Positions 26,777 through 35,708 are shown, numbered from the stretch's first letter. The stretch: 64,000 bases of DNA from Bacteroidales bacterium (GCA_035299085.1 DATGXG010000004.1:1-64000); one strand, 5' to 3'. The notes: a model not told the origin generated them from the letters alone. Numbers and translations are program-made.

Positions 26777-27628
26777 ATGAAGAAAACTCTACTTTTTATT
26801 GTTTGTGCCTTGTTTACAGGCTCATGGGCATTCAGCCAGGAATTGATCCACAATGGGGATTTCAGTCTGCCTGACGATTCCCGGAAATATGAACTGATTG
26901 ATTCAATACCCTACTGGAGATCGGATGATATTACCGATGAAAACAGCGGAAGAACATTCGATGATCAGAATGAAAACGAACCTGTTTGCTGGCACTGGGA
27001 CGGAGCTAAGAGCATTTACCAGGTTATCGGAACTGTTCCATCCGTTAAAACCGATTACACTTTCAGTTTTGATGCAACCTGCATGTATTCATGGTGGTCA
27101 AACGATTACAATACGGATCTTTACGTGATATTCAGCTCTTTTGCCGGTACAGATACTGCATCAAGAGTGAGTATGGATACCCTTACATTCGTATTTAACT
27201 GCGATGATTCCCTCTGGTTTACCTATGAAACCCTTGACAGTATTTTTACAATTGAAGCAGACAATGAGAAAGCAGGCGAAAATCTTGTTTTCGAAATTGA
27301 CATTTACAATTCAAGGGATTTTGGTTATGGTGAATCGTATACTTACCTGTATTATGACAATGTAAGTGTGGTTGCCTCAACACCGGTGAAAACCAGCAAT
27401 ATTAAAGCAGATGACATCAATGTATATGTTACCCCGGGTATGCTCAATGTAGATGCCGGTACAACAATTGAATCGGCCAATGTATTTGACCTTACTGGCC
27501 GGGTAGTGATCAACTCAAAACCAAATAGTTCAAGACTTCAATTCAACACAGAGACCCTGAATCATGGGGTTTATGTTGTTAAAATAAAATCAGGAGGAAA
27601 AACACTAACGCAAAAGGTTGTTCTTTAG
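26777..27628 (+). CDS. secreted T9SS-sorted protein with CBM-like N-terminal domain
   Basis: 283 residues from the ATG at 26777; the open frame back to 26750 overlaps the previous stop and hides the signal peptide (TLLFIVCALFTGSWAFSQ). Residues about 19-200 begin ELIHNGDFSLPDDSR and end SYTYLYYDNVSVV, the start and finish of a CBM4/9-like jelly roll (NGDF...DNVSV). The last 75 residues are a type IX secretion sorting domain (VYVTPGMLNVDAG; NVFDLTGRVV; LNHGVYVVKIKSGGKTLTQKVVL). It is thus exported to the cell surface or outside by T9SS, probably as a glycan-binding helper of this locus. Last gene before the terminator. Confidence 0.88.
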   Translation: MKKTLLFIVCALFTGSWAFSQELIHNGDFSLPDDSRKYELIDSIPYWRSDDITDENSGRTFDDQNENEPVCWHWDGAKSIYQVIGTVPSVKTDYTFSFDATCMYSWWSNDYNTDLYVIFSSFAGTDTASRVSMDTLTFVFNCDDSLWFTYETLDSIFTIEADNEKAGENLVFEIDIYNSRDFGYGESYTYLYYDNVSVVASTPVKTSNIKADDINVYVTPGMLNVDAGTTIESANVFDLTGRVVINSKPNSSRLQFNTETLNHGVYVVKIKSGGKTLTQKVVL

Positions 27629-27647
27629 TGGTTTACTTTTAGTCAGA

Positions 27648-27678
27648 AAAGCTGCCCGGAAAGGCAGCTTTTTTTTTG
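27648..27678 (+). terminator. strong intrinsic terminator ending the SusCD operon
   Basis: AAAGCTGCC and GGCAGCTTT form a perfect 9-bp stem with a 6-base loop, followed by eight or more T. Confidence 0.92.
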
Positions 27679-27727
27679 TAACCTTCCTACCTTTAGGTGG
27701 TAATCATAATAAAAGAAGTTTAAACCG

Positions 27728-28267
27728 GTGAAGGAAGTTTCGGATGAAATAATAATGAATCACGTGAAGGAAGGCCATCTGGCTGAACTTTCGGAGCTCT
27801 TTGAAAGGTATCATGTGCGCATGTACAATTTCATGCTGAAACTTACGCTTGACAGAACGGCCAGTGAAGACCTGACACAAACGTTGTTTTACAGGATCAT
27901 TAAATACAGGCATACTTTTAAGGACCAGCATACATTCAAATCGTGGATATTTCAGCTGGCGCGGAACATTCATGCCGATTACTGCAAAAAGCAGAAGAAA
28001 CAAAATGACCGGTATTTGCAGGTTGAGCAGGTTGATCACAATGTTTCCGATGTTGAAAATGATTTCAACGAAGATGATTTCGCCAATCTGGATAAAGCAA
28101 TGTCACGACTGGCCCCCGATCAGAAAGAGCTCCTTGTGCTCAGCCGGTACCAGGGTCTGAAGTACAGCGAGATTTCTGAAATCAGCAACCTGTCGGTTCC
28201 GGCCATTAAAGTCCAGGTTCACAGGGCCATTAAACAACTGAGGAATATATATTTTAAAATAAGCTAA
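27728..28267 (+). CDS. ECF-type RNA polymerase sigma factor
   Basis: 179 residues from GTG at 27728; an ATG at 27755 would give 170 residues and keeps all domains. Region 2 spans about 15-80 (ELSELFERYHVRMYNFMLKL; DLTQTLFYRIIKYRHTFK; FKSWIFQLARNIHADYCKK). Region 4 lies at about 125-175 (LAPDQKELLVLSRYQGLKYSEIS; IKVQVHRAIKQLR). It is followed 10 bp later by its cognate anti-sigma gene and two DUF4097-like genes, a common Bacteroidota arrangement. Its target promoters probably include its own operon. Confidence 0.93.
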   Translation: MKEVSDEIIMNHVKEGHLAELSELFERYHVRMYNFMLKLTLDRTASEDLTQTLFYRIIKYRHTFKDQHTFKSWIFQLARNIHADYCKKQKKQNDRYLQVEQVDHNVSDVENDFNEDDFANLDKAMSRLAPDQKELLVLSRYQGLKYSEISEISNLSVPAIKVQVHRAIKQLRNIYFKIS

Positions 28268-28277
28268 ACCCTCATAT

Positions 28278-29051
28278 ATGAAATGTGAAGAAATAGAAAA
28301 CCTGTTGATCGACTACCTGGATAACCAGCTGGATCAATCACAGAGGGCTGATGTAGACAAACACATTGCGAACTGCGAAAGATGTTCGGATGAGCTGAAA
28401 GACCTAAAGGAAGTCCTGGAGAAAATGGATACAGAAAAAATGGAACTTCCCGCTGAAACGCTGAAGATCAATTTCTATCACATGCTGCATGCTGAAATAG
28501 AAAAGGCACCTCAAGTCAGGCACCTGAATATCCGGCTATTTTTGAGAATAGCCGCTGCCATTGCACTTTTCCTGGCAGGCTCGTTCACTTCTGCTCTTTT
28601 CATGAACCATGGTAAAGGCCGTACTACAGAGATAGCCCAGCTACGTTCTGAAATGAATGATATGAAGAAGCTTGTTATGCTGAATATGCTTAAAGATGAA
28701 TCAGCCAGTCAGCGTATACAGGCAGTAAGCTACACCGATGGACTCAGTGGGCCCGATCCCCAGGTGCTGAATGCTCTTACAAAAACACTGAACCAGGATA
28801 AAAACATAAACGTACGCATGGCTGCCGCTTATTCTCTTGCAAAGTTTGCATCCGTGCAGGCGGTGAGGGATACCCTGGTCGAGTCACTGGGTAAGCAAAC
28901 CGAACCGATTATTCAGGTAGTACTCATGAACATCCTGGTGGATATGAAGGAACCAAAAGCTGTACCCTCCATGCAGAGGATTGTTTCGGATGAAAAAACG
29001 CTGAAGGAAGTAAAAGCTGTGGCACAAAAGAGTATCAACGTGCTGCTTTAA
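28278..29051 (+). CDS. anti-sigma factor, zinc-finger N-terminus and HEAT-like C-terminus
   Basis: 257 residues. The N-terminal zf-HC2 motif has C3, H29, C33 and C36 (HIANCERC), the zinc-binding anti-sigma domain. One membrane helix follows (LRIAAAIALFLAGSFTSALFM, about 87-108), then a short coiled coil, then a periplasmic segment with HEAT-like repeats (PQVLNALTKTLNQDKNINVR; LVESLGKQTEPIIQVVLMN; KAVPSMQRIVSDEKTLKEV). The HEAT-type sensor region is less usual than a plain periplasmic tail and may be the signal-sensing part. It should hold the upstream ECF sigma factor inactive at the inner membrane. Confidence 0.9.
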   Translation: MKCEEIENLLIDYLDNQLDQSQRADVDKHIANCERCSDELKDLKEVLEKMDTEKMELPAETLKINFYHMLHAEIEKAPQVRHLNIRLFLRIAAAIALFLAGSFTSALFMNHGKGRTTEIAQLRSEMNDMKKLVMLNMLKDESASQRIQAVSYTDGLSGPDPQVLNALTKTLNQDKNINVRMAAAYSLAKFASVQAVRDTLVESLGKQTEPIIQVVLMNILVDMKEPKAVPSMQRIVSDEKTLKEVKAVAQKSINVLL

Positions 29052-29135
29052 AATACATTATTGAATTCAATAACAAAAGATCAGCCGGATTCCGGGTCGG
29101 GCAGGTCAAATTCTAAATTTTTAAAATTCAACATT

Positions 29136-29906
29136 ATGAAAACCACTATATTATTAAGTACCATTATTATTGTCCTTTACAGTCCGTTATATTCACAGGA
29201 CTATAAGATTCCGGCTTCAAACAGTACCGATGCATCCCTTGTTCTCGACGGGTTCAGCGGACAGCTCACCATTGAAGGCTATTCAGGAAACGAGATAGTG
29301 ATAGGCCCGGCCGACAGAACTGAAACGCCAGAAAGAGCCAAAGGTCTGAAGCCTGTTTATTCAGGCGGGGTGGATAACACAGGACTAGGCTTGAAACTGG
29401 ATAAGGATGGGAACAAAATCAGCATAAAATGCCTGTTGCCATTTACCAATCAGAAAGATTTCACTTTGAAAGTTCCTGAAAATATGGCATTGAAAATTAC
29501 AAGCGAGTGTCAGAACAGCAATGATGTTGTCGTTAGCAAAATGAAAAATGAAATTGAAATCCAGATATGTCATTCAATAAAACTGGATCAGGTTTCAGGA
29601 CCGCTGGTTCTGTCCACGATAAGTGGCGATATCGACATCACATTCGGCACCATTAATTCACAGAAGCCTTTTGCCATAAACTCGGTGAGCGGTGAGATTG
29701 ATATCACAATGCCTTCGAAATTTGCAGCTGATATTGAAATGAACTCTGTTACAGGAAGCATGTATTCGGATTTTGATTTCAGCAATACAGACAAAGATGT
29801 AAAGCAGGTGGGCGGAAATAACCTTGAATACAAGCTGAATGGCGGAGGTGTGAAATTCAGTATCGTTTCTGTTAGCGGAAATATTTACCTGAGAAAAGGA
29901 GCATAA
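29136..29906 (+). CDS. secreted DUF4097-like beta-strand-rich protein (first copy)
   Basis: 256 residues from the ATG at 29136 (the frame opens at 29061, but this start gives a signal peptide, LLSTIIIVLYSPLYSQ). The remainder is repetitive short beta-strands: LVLDGFSGQLTIEGYSG, VSGPLVLSTISGDIDITFG, INSVSGEIDITMPSK, VSVSGNIYLRKGA. This VSGxIxI pattern is the parallel-helix signature of DUF4097/putative adhesin proteins. Function is unknown; such genes commonly follow ECF/anti-sigma pairs. Two bases separate it from the next gene. Confidence 0.82.
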   Translation: MKTTILLSTIIIVLYSPLYSQDYKIPASNSTDASLVLDGFSGQLTIEGYSGNEIVIGPADRTETPERAKGLKPVYSGGVDNTGLGLKLDKDGNKISIKCLLPFTNQKDFTLKVPENMALKITSECQNSNDVVVSKMKNEIEIQICHSIKLDQVSGPLVLSTISGDIDITFGTINSQKPFAINSVSGEIDITMPSKFAADIEMNSVTGSMYSDFDFSNTDKDVKQVGGNNLEYKLNGGGVKFSIVSVSGNIYLRKGA

Positions 29907-29908
29907 TT

Positions 29909-30538
29909 ATGAAAGCACGGATTTTATTAGCCTTATGGGTAATTGTATTTCCCGTAACGGCGCAGACGAATATTGAGAAAACATTAGGTTTCCAGGGCAA
30001 AAAAAGCGTAAAAATGGACATCCAGATTGCCGATTCAATCGTGATCAGCACATGGAACAGGCAGGAAGTAGGAATAAAAGCTCTTGTTAATCTGAATGAC
30101 AATAAAGATAACGAAGCCTACATAACATCGTTTGACACACAGGGCGACCAGGTTGTTATTACAGCTAAGATCAGGGAAGAGTATTTTAAAAAGCATAACA
30201 ATTGCTGTGATGAATCCATGATTACCTGGAAAGTTTTCATCCCTCAGAATGCACCTTTTTCGGTTGAAACCATAAATGGCAACATTATGATTACTGGCAG
30301 CACAACCGAAATAAAGGCAAAAACGATAAGCGGGTTCATAGACTGGGCAGTTGCCAATGGCAGAAAAGCTGACCTTAAGATGAGCACCATCTCAGGCACT
30401 CTGTATTCAAACCTCGATTTGAAATTCAGCGGAAACGACAACCAGATTCCACAATCGGTCAACCAGTCCCTAAACGGCGGCGGCTACCCCGTAAAACTTG
30501 AAACCATCAGCGGGGACATCTTTTGCCGGAAACAATAA
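29909..30538 (+). CDS. secreted DUF4097-like beta-strand-rich protein (second copy)
   Basis: 209 residues with signal ILLALWVIVFPVTAQ. Strand repeats are of the same type as in the gene before (FSVETINGNIMITGSTTEIK; TISGFIDWAVANGR; MSTISGTLYSNLDLKFSG; LETISGDIFCRKQ). Both end in the pattern ISGxIxxRK, so the two are probably an old tandem duplication that has diverged in length. Last gene of the ECF operon, followed by palindromic repeats that may terminate transcription. Confidence 0.8.
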   Translation: MKARILLALWVIVFPVTAQTNIEKTLGFQGKKSVKMDIQIADSIVISTWNRQEVGIKALVNLNDNKDNEAYITSFDTQGDQVVITAKIREEYFKKHNNCCDESMITWKVFIPQNAPFSVETINGNIMITGSTTEIKAKTISGFIDWAVANGRKADLKMSTISGTLYSNLDLKFSGNDNQIPQSVNQSLNGGGYPVKLETISGDIFCRKQ

Positions 30539-30540
30539 AG

Positions 30541-30658
30541 ACACCCTCCGAGGGTACCCCCACCCTTCGAGGGTGTTCAATACCCCCATGTAGAGACGCG
30601 ATTCATCGCGTCTTTATGCATTTATTACAGATTCCCTGAGACGCGATAAATCGCGTCT
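30541..30658. repeat. cluster of intergenic palindromes, two AGACGCG...CGCGTCT units
   Basis: 30541-30576 has an ACACCCT...AGGGTGT inverted pair. 30594-30613 is AGACGCGATTCATCGCGTCT and 30639-30658 is AGACGCGATAAATCGCGTCT: two near-identical 20-bp palindromes, the second followed by a run of A. This GAGACGCGAT...ATCGCGTCTC form is a widespread dispersed repeat in environmental bacteria, by recollection. They may end transcription of the ECF operon. Confidence 0.8.
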
Positions 30659-30720
30659 GAAAAAAATCCCGATACATCAGGAACACTTCTTCTTATGATC
30701 TGTTATACCGGTAAAAAACA

Positions 30721-31122
30721 ATGGCTACCAACAAAACAATTGAAAACCAGACGAGTGTATTAGACTATCTGAAAACCATACCGGATGAAAAAAAACGTAT
30801 GGACTGTGCTGTAATCATTGATTTAATAACACAAAAGACCGGTATACAGCCAAAAATGTGGGGGAAAAGCATTGTAGGATTTGGTTCGTACCACTACCAG
30901 TATGAAAGCGGGCATTCAGGTGACGCTCCTTTGGCGGGACTAGCCGGCAGATCAAATGCAATTACGTTTTATGTGGGCGATTTCGAAAATAAGGAAGTCT
31001 TGCTGACGAGGCTTGGAAAATTCAAGGCAGGCAAGGGATGCATCTATGTACAAAAACTTGAGGATGTTAATAAAGAAGTATTGATTGAAATAATCAGCAA
31101 TTCAATGAACAGGCGTAATTGA
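30721..31122 (+). CDS. DUF1801 domain protein
   Basis: 133 residues with no signal peptide. Features of the DUF1801 (YdhG-like) family: SVLDYLKTIPDEKKRMDC at the start, PKMWGKSIVGFGSYHYQYESG in the middle, NAITFYVGDFENKEVLLTRLGKFKAGKGCIYVQ, and a C-terminal helix (NKEVLIEIISNSM). A small cytoplasmic domain of unproven function. It stands alone between two repeat-rich or promoter-sized gaps. Confidence 0.88.
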   Translation: MATNKTIENQTSVLDYLKTIPDEKKRMDCAVIIDLITQKTGIQPKMWGKSIVGFGSYHYQYESGHSGDAPLAGLAGRSNAITFYVGDFENKEVLLTRLGKFKAGKGCIYVQKLEDVNKEVLIEIISNSMNRRN

Positions 31123-31262
31123 ATTTTTAACAAATTTTCATGCAGCATTCCCGGTAAAACATAGTCTTTATATTCAAAATTAAAATTTGTTTGTAACCAT
31201 TGTAATGTTGGAGGGTACTCCTTTTAGTGGCAACACAGTTTTAATTCATGATAAACCTGACT

Positions 31263-33926
31263 ATGAAAACAAACTTAATAATTCCGGTAATCATTTCTGC
31301 ATTTACTCTTGCAGTGCCGCAACTTGCAGGCCAATCTCAAAGCGGTGAAAAAAGAATGTATGAAACGTCATTTACAGACACTCCTCCTGTTATTGATGGT
31401 ATGATGAATGAGGATAGCTGGAATGGCGTAGAATGGGGCAACAGCTTCATTCAGCGTATTCCAAAGGAAAATGTAGCACCCTCACAACAGACTTCCTTTA
31501 AAATCCTTTACGACAACAACAATTTATACGTTTTCATAAGAGCCCATGACAGCACCGCATCCAAAATAAGTCGCAGGTTATCCAGGCGCGACACGGAGGA
31601 CGGCGATATGGTAACCATCCAGATCGATAGTTATTATGATCAGCAAACCGCGTTTTCATTCACTGCAATGGCATCCGGAACAAAGGGAGATGCACTGATT
31701 TCACAGGACGGAAATAATTTTGACGACAGCTGGAACCCGGTGTGGTACCTGGCCACAACAATTGATAACTCCGGATGGAGCGCTGAAATGCGTATTCCAT
31801 TCAGTCAGTTGAGATTTGGAAAGAAGGATGAACACATATGGGGAATCCAGATAAAACGCTATTTATTCAGGAACCAGGAAGAATCTGCCTGGCAGTTTAT
31901 TCCAAAAGGATCTCCGGGCGTGGTTCACTTGTTTGGTGAATTGCACGGAATCAATAATATAAAGCCGGTCAGGCAAATTGAACTGATGCCCTATGCATTG
32001 GCTAAAACCGAACGATTTGAAAAAGTTGAAAATGATCCTTTCCTGAAAAACGGGAGATCGAATTCAATATCGGCCGGCCTGGATGGCAAAATTGCGGTAA
32101 CCAATGATTTCACGCTTGACTTTTCAGTCAATCCCGATTTCGGGCAGGTTGAAGCGGATCCATCAGAGGTTAACCTCACTGCTTTTGAAACGTATTTCTC
32201 AGAGCACAGGCCTTTATTTGTGGAAGGAAAAAACATTTACCAGTTTCAACCTTCCAACACCATTGTAATCAATAATTTTAATTCTGATAATTTATTCTAT
32301 TCACGGCGGATCGGGCGCTACCCACATCTTACCCCTGAATCAAATGACACAGTGCATGTTAAAATGCCTGAATCAACAAAAATACTTACAGCACTAAAAC
32401 TGTCGGGAAAAACCAGGAACGGATTATCAGTGGGACTTCTTGAAAGTGTCACAACAAACGAGAAGGCTGAAATAGACCAAAAAGGAATCCGGAGCAAAGA
32501 AATTGTGGAACCACTGACAAACTATTTTGTGGCCAGAGTACAGCAGGATTTTAATAAAGGAGAAACCACCCTGGGCGGCATTGTAACGGCCGTGAACCGT
32601 GACACCAGGAGCCATGCGTTTGATTATCTTCACTCCGCGGCATATACCGGCGGCGTTGATTTCAAGACCACATGGAAAGAACGCACATGGTACCTTGCCG
32701 GAAACGTAGAATTCAGCAATGTAAGAGGAAAACCGGAGGCCATAACGGCTACACAACAGTCCTCGGCACATTATTTCCAAAGACCTGACGCTGATTATAA
32801 ATCGGTTGACACAAGCCTGACTTCCCTTTCGGGTATGGGCAGCACGGTAAAGTTCGGGCGTCAGAGCAAGAAAGTAGTGCAGTTTGAAACCAGTTTCACA
32901 GTCAGATCGCCGGGACTTGAATTCAACGATATCGGCTACATGAGGTACAGTGACCTGTTTCATCATGGTTCATGGTTATCATTAAACAAGCGGGATCCCT
33001 TCCTTATTTTCAATAATTTTTACCTGAACACTAATTACTGGATGTTCTGGGACTTTTCGGGAAAACACACCACGACCCTGTTTAACACAAACTGGCACTG
33101 GCAGTATAAGAACCACTGGAACATGAATTTCAACATTACCCGCGAAACCAAGAATGTATCAAATGACCTGTTAAGAGGAGGTCCTGCAATGCATATGCCC
33201 GGAAGTGTTGAAGGAAATCTGAACTGCTTTACGGATCAGTCGAAAAAGATATCGCTATATGCCGGTCATTACAGGGGATATGGCGACCTGGAAAGCTTCA
33301 GGGCACATGATTTCTATGGGGGATTAATAGCACAGCCCCTTAATTCTCTTTCTCTTACTATTGAACCGGAATACCTGGCAATAAATTCACAACTGCAATA
33401 TGTACAAACATCAAGTATCCTGGATGAAAACAGGTATCTTTTTGCACAAATTGAACAGAAAACAATGACTGTCACCATCAGGCTTAACTATACAATAAAT
33501 CCTCAACTTTCGGTTGAGTATTACGGACAGCCTTTTGTATCAGCCGGAAAATACAGCCATTTCAGCAGGATAACCAATCCGGTTGCCGATCAGTTCAATG
33601 ACCGGTATCATGTATTTACGGATGAAATCACCTATGCACCGGGAACCAACGGAAACAGCGGTCAATACAGTGTGGATGAAAACAAGGATGGAACCATAGA
33701 TTATACCATCAGCAATCCTGATTTTAATTTCAGACAATACAGATCAAACCTGGTTGTCAGGTGGGAGTACCTGCCCGGTTCAACATTGTTTCTTGTCTGG
33801 TCGCAGGGCCGCACAGATTCAGCATCGGATGGTAATTTCAATTACGGAAATGATATCCGTGATTTATTCCAGAAAAAAGCCAATAACGTATTCCTGATTA
33901 AATTATCATATTGGTTGCCGATTTAG
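31263..33926 (+). CDS. DUF5916 outer-membrane protein with CBM9-like N-terminal domain
   Basis: 887 residues from the ATG at 31263 (an ATG at 31248 adds five residues before the signal). Signal peptide ends at AVPQLAGQ. A CBM9-like domain (about 30-210) begins PPVIDGMMNEDSWNGVEW and contains FKILYDNNNLYVFIRAHDS and WSAEMRIPFSQLRFG. From about 225 a DUF5916 barrel follows (DFSVNPDFGQVEADPSEVNLTAF; FFSEHRPLFVEGKNIYQF), ending LIKLSYWLPI. The family occurs widely in Bacteroidota. Its role is unclear, but the form suggests a surface protein binding and admitting a ligand. The stop codon abuts an octamer array. Confidence 0.9.
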   Translation: MKTNLIIPVIISAFTLAVPQLAGQSQSGEKRMYETSFTDTPPVIDGMMNEDSWNGVEWGNSFIQRIPKENVAPSQQTSFKILYDNNNLYVFIRAHDSTASKISRRLSRRDTEDGDMVTIQIDSYYDQQTAFSFTAMASGTKGDALISQDGNNFDDSWNPVWYLATTIDNSGWSAEMRIPFSQLRFGKKDEHIWGIQIKRYLFRNQEESAWQFIPKGSPGVVHLFGELHGINNIKPVRQIELMPYALAKTERFEKVENDPFLKNGRSNSISAGLDGKIAVTNDFTLDFSVNPDFGQVEADPSEVNLTAFETYFSEHRPLFVEGKNIYQFQPSNTIVINNFNSDNLFYSRRIGRYPHLTPESNDTVHVKMPESTKILTALKLSGKTRNGLSVGLLESVTTNEKAEIDQKGIRSKEIVEPLTNYFVARVQQDFNKGETTLGGIVTAVNRDTRSHAFDYLHSAAYTGGVDFKTTWKERTWYLAGNVEFSNVRGKPEAITATQQSSAHYFQRPDADYKSVDTSLTSLSGMGSTVKFGRQSKKVVQFETSFTVRSPGLEFNDIGYMRYSDLFHHGSWLSLNKRDPFLIFNNFYLNTNYWMFWDFSGKHTTTLFNTNWHWQYKNHWNMNFNITRETKNVSNDLLRGGPAMHMPGSVEGNLNCFTDQSKKISLYAGHYRGYGDLESFRAHDFYGGLIAQPLNSLSLTIEPEYLAINSQLQYVQTSSILDENRYLFAQIEQKTMTVTIRLNYTINPQLSVEYYGQPFVSAGKYSHFSRITNPVADQFNDRYHVFTDEITYAPGTNGNSGQYSVDENKDGTIDYTISNPDFNFRQYRSNLVVRWEYLPGSTLFLVWSQGRTDSASDGNFNYGNDIRDLFQKKANNVFLIKLSYWLPI

Positions 33927-33962
33927 TAGGCTATTAGGCTATTAGGCTATTAGGCTATTAGG
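33927..33962. repeat. octamer array (GCTATTAG)n starting at the DUF5916 stop codon
   Basis: Four and a half copies of TAGGCTAT begin at the base after the TAG stop (33924-33926). Period 8, so TAG recurs in all three frames. The same octamer, in the same orientation relative to the gene, follows the TamA-like gene at 36364-36399. Confidence 0.9.
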
Positions 33963-33964
33963 GG

Positions 33965-34011
33965 AAAAACAACGCTGTCAGCGTCCGGAGGAGCTGGCAG
34001 CGTTGTTTTTA
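33965..34011. terminator. hairpin terminator, copy 3 of the dispersed repeat (inverted)
   Basis: AAAACAACGCTG pairs with CAGCGTTGTTTT, then TTTT; the inside (CAGCGTCCGGAGGA) is the reverse complement of the loop of the other copies. Should end DUF5916 transcription. Confidence 0.85.
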
Positions 34012-34046
34012 TTATTTCAGGTTATAAAAATATCAGGGCACCATAA

Positions 34047-34366
34047 TCTTACGCCCTTACAGGGCTGAATTCTTAACACAAACATTTAACACAGGGTTGC
34101 ACCCTGTGCTGGGTTATTCAGCCCTTTCAGGGCTTTTCGTAATGACGCATGACAAATCATGGACATCCCGGGATGTATTGCCTGTTTGACCAACGAATTT
34201 CATTGTCCGGATTCCGAATCACCCTGAAAGGGTGAAAGATACCAGCACAGGGGTGCAAACATTTTACGAATGGCGAATCACCCTGAAAGGGTGTAAGATA
34301 CCAGCACAGGGTGCAAACCCTGTGTTTATGGCGGATTCACCATTCAGCCCTGAAAGGGCGTAAGAT
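34047..34366. repeat. composite inverted/direct repeat cluster filling a 450-bp gap
   Basis: The left end (34047-34071, ATCTTACGCCCTTACAGGGC onward) is the mirror of the right end (34342-34366). Two direct copies of a 42-bp unit beginning AATCACCCTGAAAGGGTG and ending CAGCACAGGGTGCAAA lie at 34217-34259 and 34276-34317. A related inverted copy with CACAGGG...CCCTGTG is at 34089-34130. Each unit is itself a set of small hairpins. No coding sequence. It separates DUF5916 from the convergent hydrolase gene. Confidence 0.85.
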
Positions 34367-34377
34367 TTAAATTTCAA

Positions 34378-35283
34378 TTATTGAATCGTTTCCAAAAACC
34401 CAAATACCCTCTTAAAATAATCCTCTCCCCCAACCTGCCATACATCCAGGTGAGTGGCGGGCAATTCAATGAATTCCTTTGGCCCGGAAAGATTAGTATA
34501 ATTCCGCTTCCCGTAGGTTATATTGATCCTGTCATCCATATTCCCGTGAACAATCAGAACAGGCTGATGTATATTCACGGCACTTTGTTCCGGAACTACC
34601 TGGTCTGCTGAACTGCCTATTTTTTCAGCCCGATGAACCAGGTAATCGGTCAGAAACGGAATATCAAAACCGGCAAAATGCTTAAAATAATCATGTACCG
34701 TAATTCTGAAATCAGAGAATGAGCTTTCAATGATACCGAATTTCAATCTGTCATCAATGGCCAGGGTTTGCAAGGCCACAGCGCCACCAAGGGATTGCCC
34801 CCAGATTCCTATATCTGAACTCAGGTTTTTCTCATTCAGGATTGTATCGATTAAAATGGTGAGATCCTGTTTTTCAAGATAACCGAATGTACAGTATTTA
34901 CCTTCGCTTTTTCCGTGAGCTCTTAAGTCGATCAACACGGCATTGTATCCGCTATCGGAAAGCATCCTGGCTACCGGAAGAAAATGTTCTTTATATGCAC
35001 GTATACCATGAACCAAAAATACGGTACCCTTCTGGTTTATTGAATCTGTGCGGACTATATAACCTTTCAATGTTAAGCCGTCATTTGTTTTACACGAAAT
35101 ATCCTGATAATTCAGAGGAAAGTCAGCTGTATCAGGAATAAGGCCAGCATTCACAGGTCTCAAAAAATCAACAAAATCCCCTCTGACCTGTATAATTGCC
35201 CTCGCTCCGTAATAATTAAAGCAAAACAATCCAATGGCCATCAGCAGTATACTTCCTGTTAATAACCTGGCTTTATTGGTCAT
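34378..35283 (-). CDS. membrane-anchored alpha/beta hydrolase
   Basis: 301 residues. An N-terminal hydrophobic segment (LLTGSILLMAIGLFCFNYYGA) anchors or exports the enzyme. The alpha/beta-hydrolase core has GTVFLVHGIRAYKEHF (oxyanion loop), nucleophile S164 in GIWGQSLGG, the acid in NMDDRINI and the histidine in ATHLDVW near the C-terminus. It is a serine esterase/lipase/peptidase-like enzyme with unknown substrate; the layout resembles YqkD/FrsA-type hydrolases. The RDD gene is 11 bp upstream on the same strand, so the two may be cotranscribed. Confidence 0.9.
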   Translation of the reverse strand: MTNKARLLTGSILLMAIGLFCFNYYGARAIIQVRGDFVDFLRPVNAGLIPDTADFPLNYQDISCKTNDGLTLKGYIVRTDSINQKGTVFLVHGIRAYKEHFLPVARMLSDSGYNAVLIDLRAHGKSEGKYCTFGYLEKQDLTILIDTILNEKNLSSDIGIWGQSLGGAVALQTLAIDDRLKFGIIESSFSDFRITVHDYFKHFAGFDIPFLTDYLVHRAEKIGSSADQVVPEQSAVNIHQPVLIVHGNMDDRINITYGKRNYTNLSGPKEFIELPATHLDVWQVGGEDYFKRVFGFLETIQ

Positions 35284-35294
35284 GAAGAAAACCC

Positions 35295-35708
35295 TTAACT
35301 CTGTAATACAATCGAACCTGCAGCTGAATCATGAATTGCTTTTCCCTTGTTCTTTTCCGAGATTGTCATTAGCGAAATAAATCCAAGGAAGGCTTTAAGC
35401 ACAAAGCGGATCAATGCAAACGGAAAGCTGATCTTCTGATTTTCATCGGATTCTTTTCTTACCTTTAAACCGATTAACATGTGCCCAACAGTTGCTCCGT
35501 TTAATGTAGTAAGAATAGGATCATAAAGAACAATCAAGGTAAAGCACAAGGCCCGTACCGGGTTACTTACATTTTCAAACAGGTTAAGAATGCCGGAAAC
35601 AGCGAGTGCAAGACCAATAATTACAAGGGTATCAACCAGAATTGCTTTAACACGATTGATAAGCTTTCCATATTTATTGTCAGTCATAGTAATGGGTTTT
35701 GAATGCAT
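35295..35708 (-). CDS. RDD-family membrane protein
   Basis: 137 residues; an alternative start is the ATG at 35687 (MTDNKYGK). The RDD pattern is visible: RVKAILVDTLVIIGLALAVSG (first helix with R and D), DPILTTLNGATVGHMLIGLKVR, and FALIRFVLKAFLGFISLMTI. Members are small inner-membrane proteins, some linked to Na+/H+ exchange, mostly uncharacterised. The upstream flank carries copy 4 of the dispersed hairpin. Confidence 0.88.
   Translation of the reverse strand: MHSKPITMTDNKYGKLINRVKAILVDTLVIIGLALAVSGILNLFENVSNPVRALCFTLIVLYDPILTTLNGATVGHMLIGLKVRKESDENQKISFPFALIRFVLKAFLGFISLMTISEKNKGKAIHDSAAGSIVLQS

Noticed and set aside
32427..32966. 179-codon antisense frame within DUF5916
   Set aside because: No motif, no independent promoter or start context; overlaps an intact long gene.
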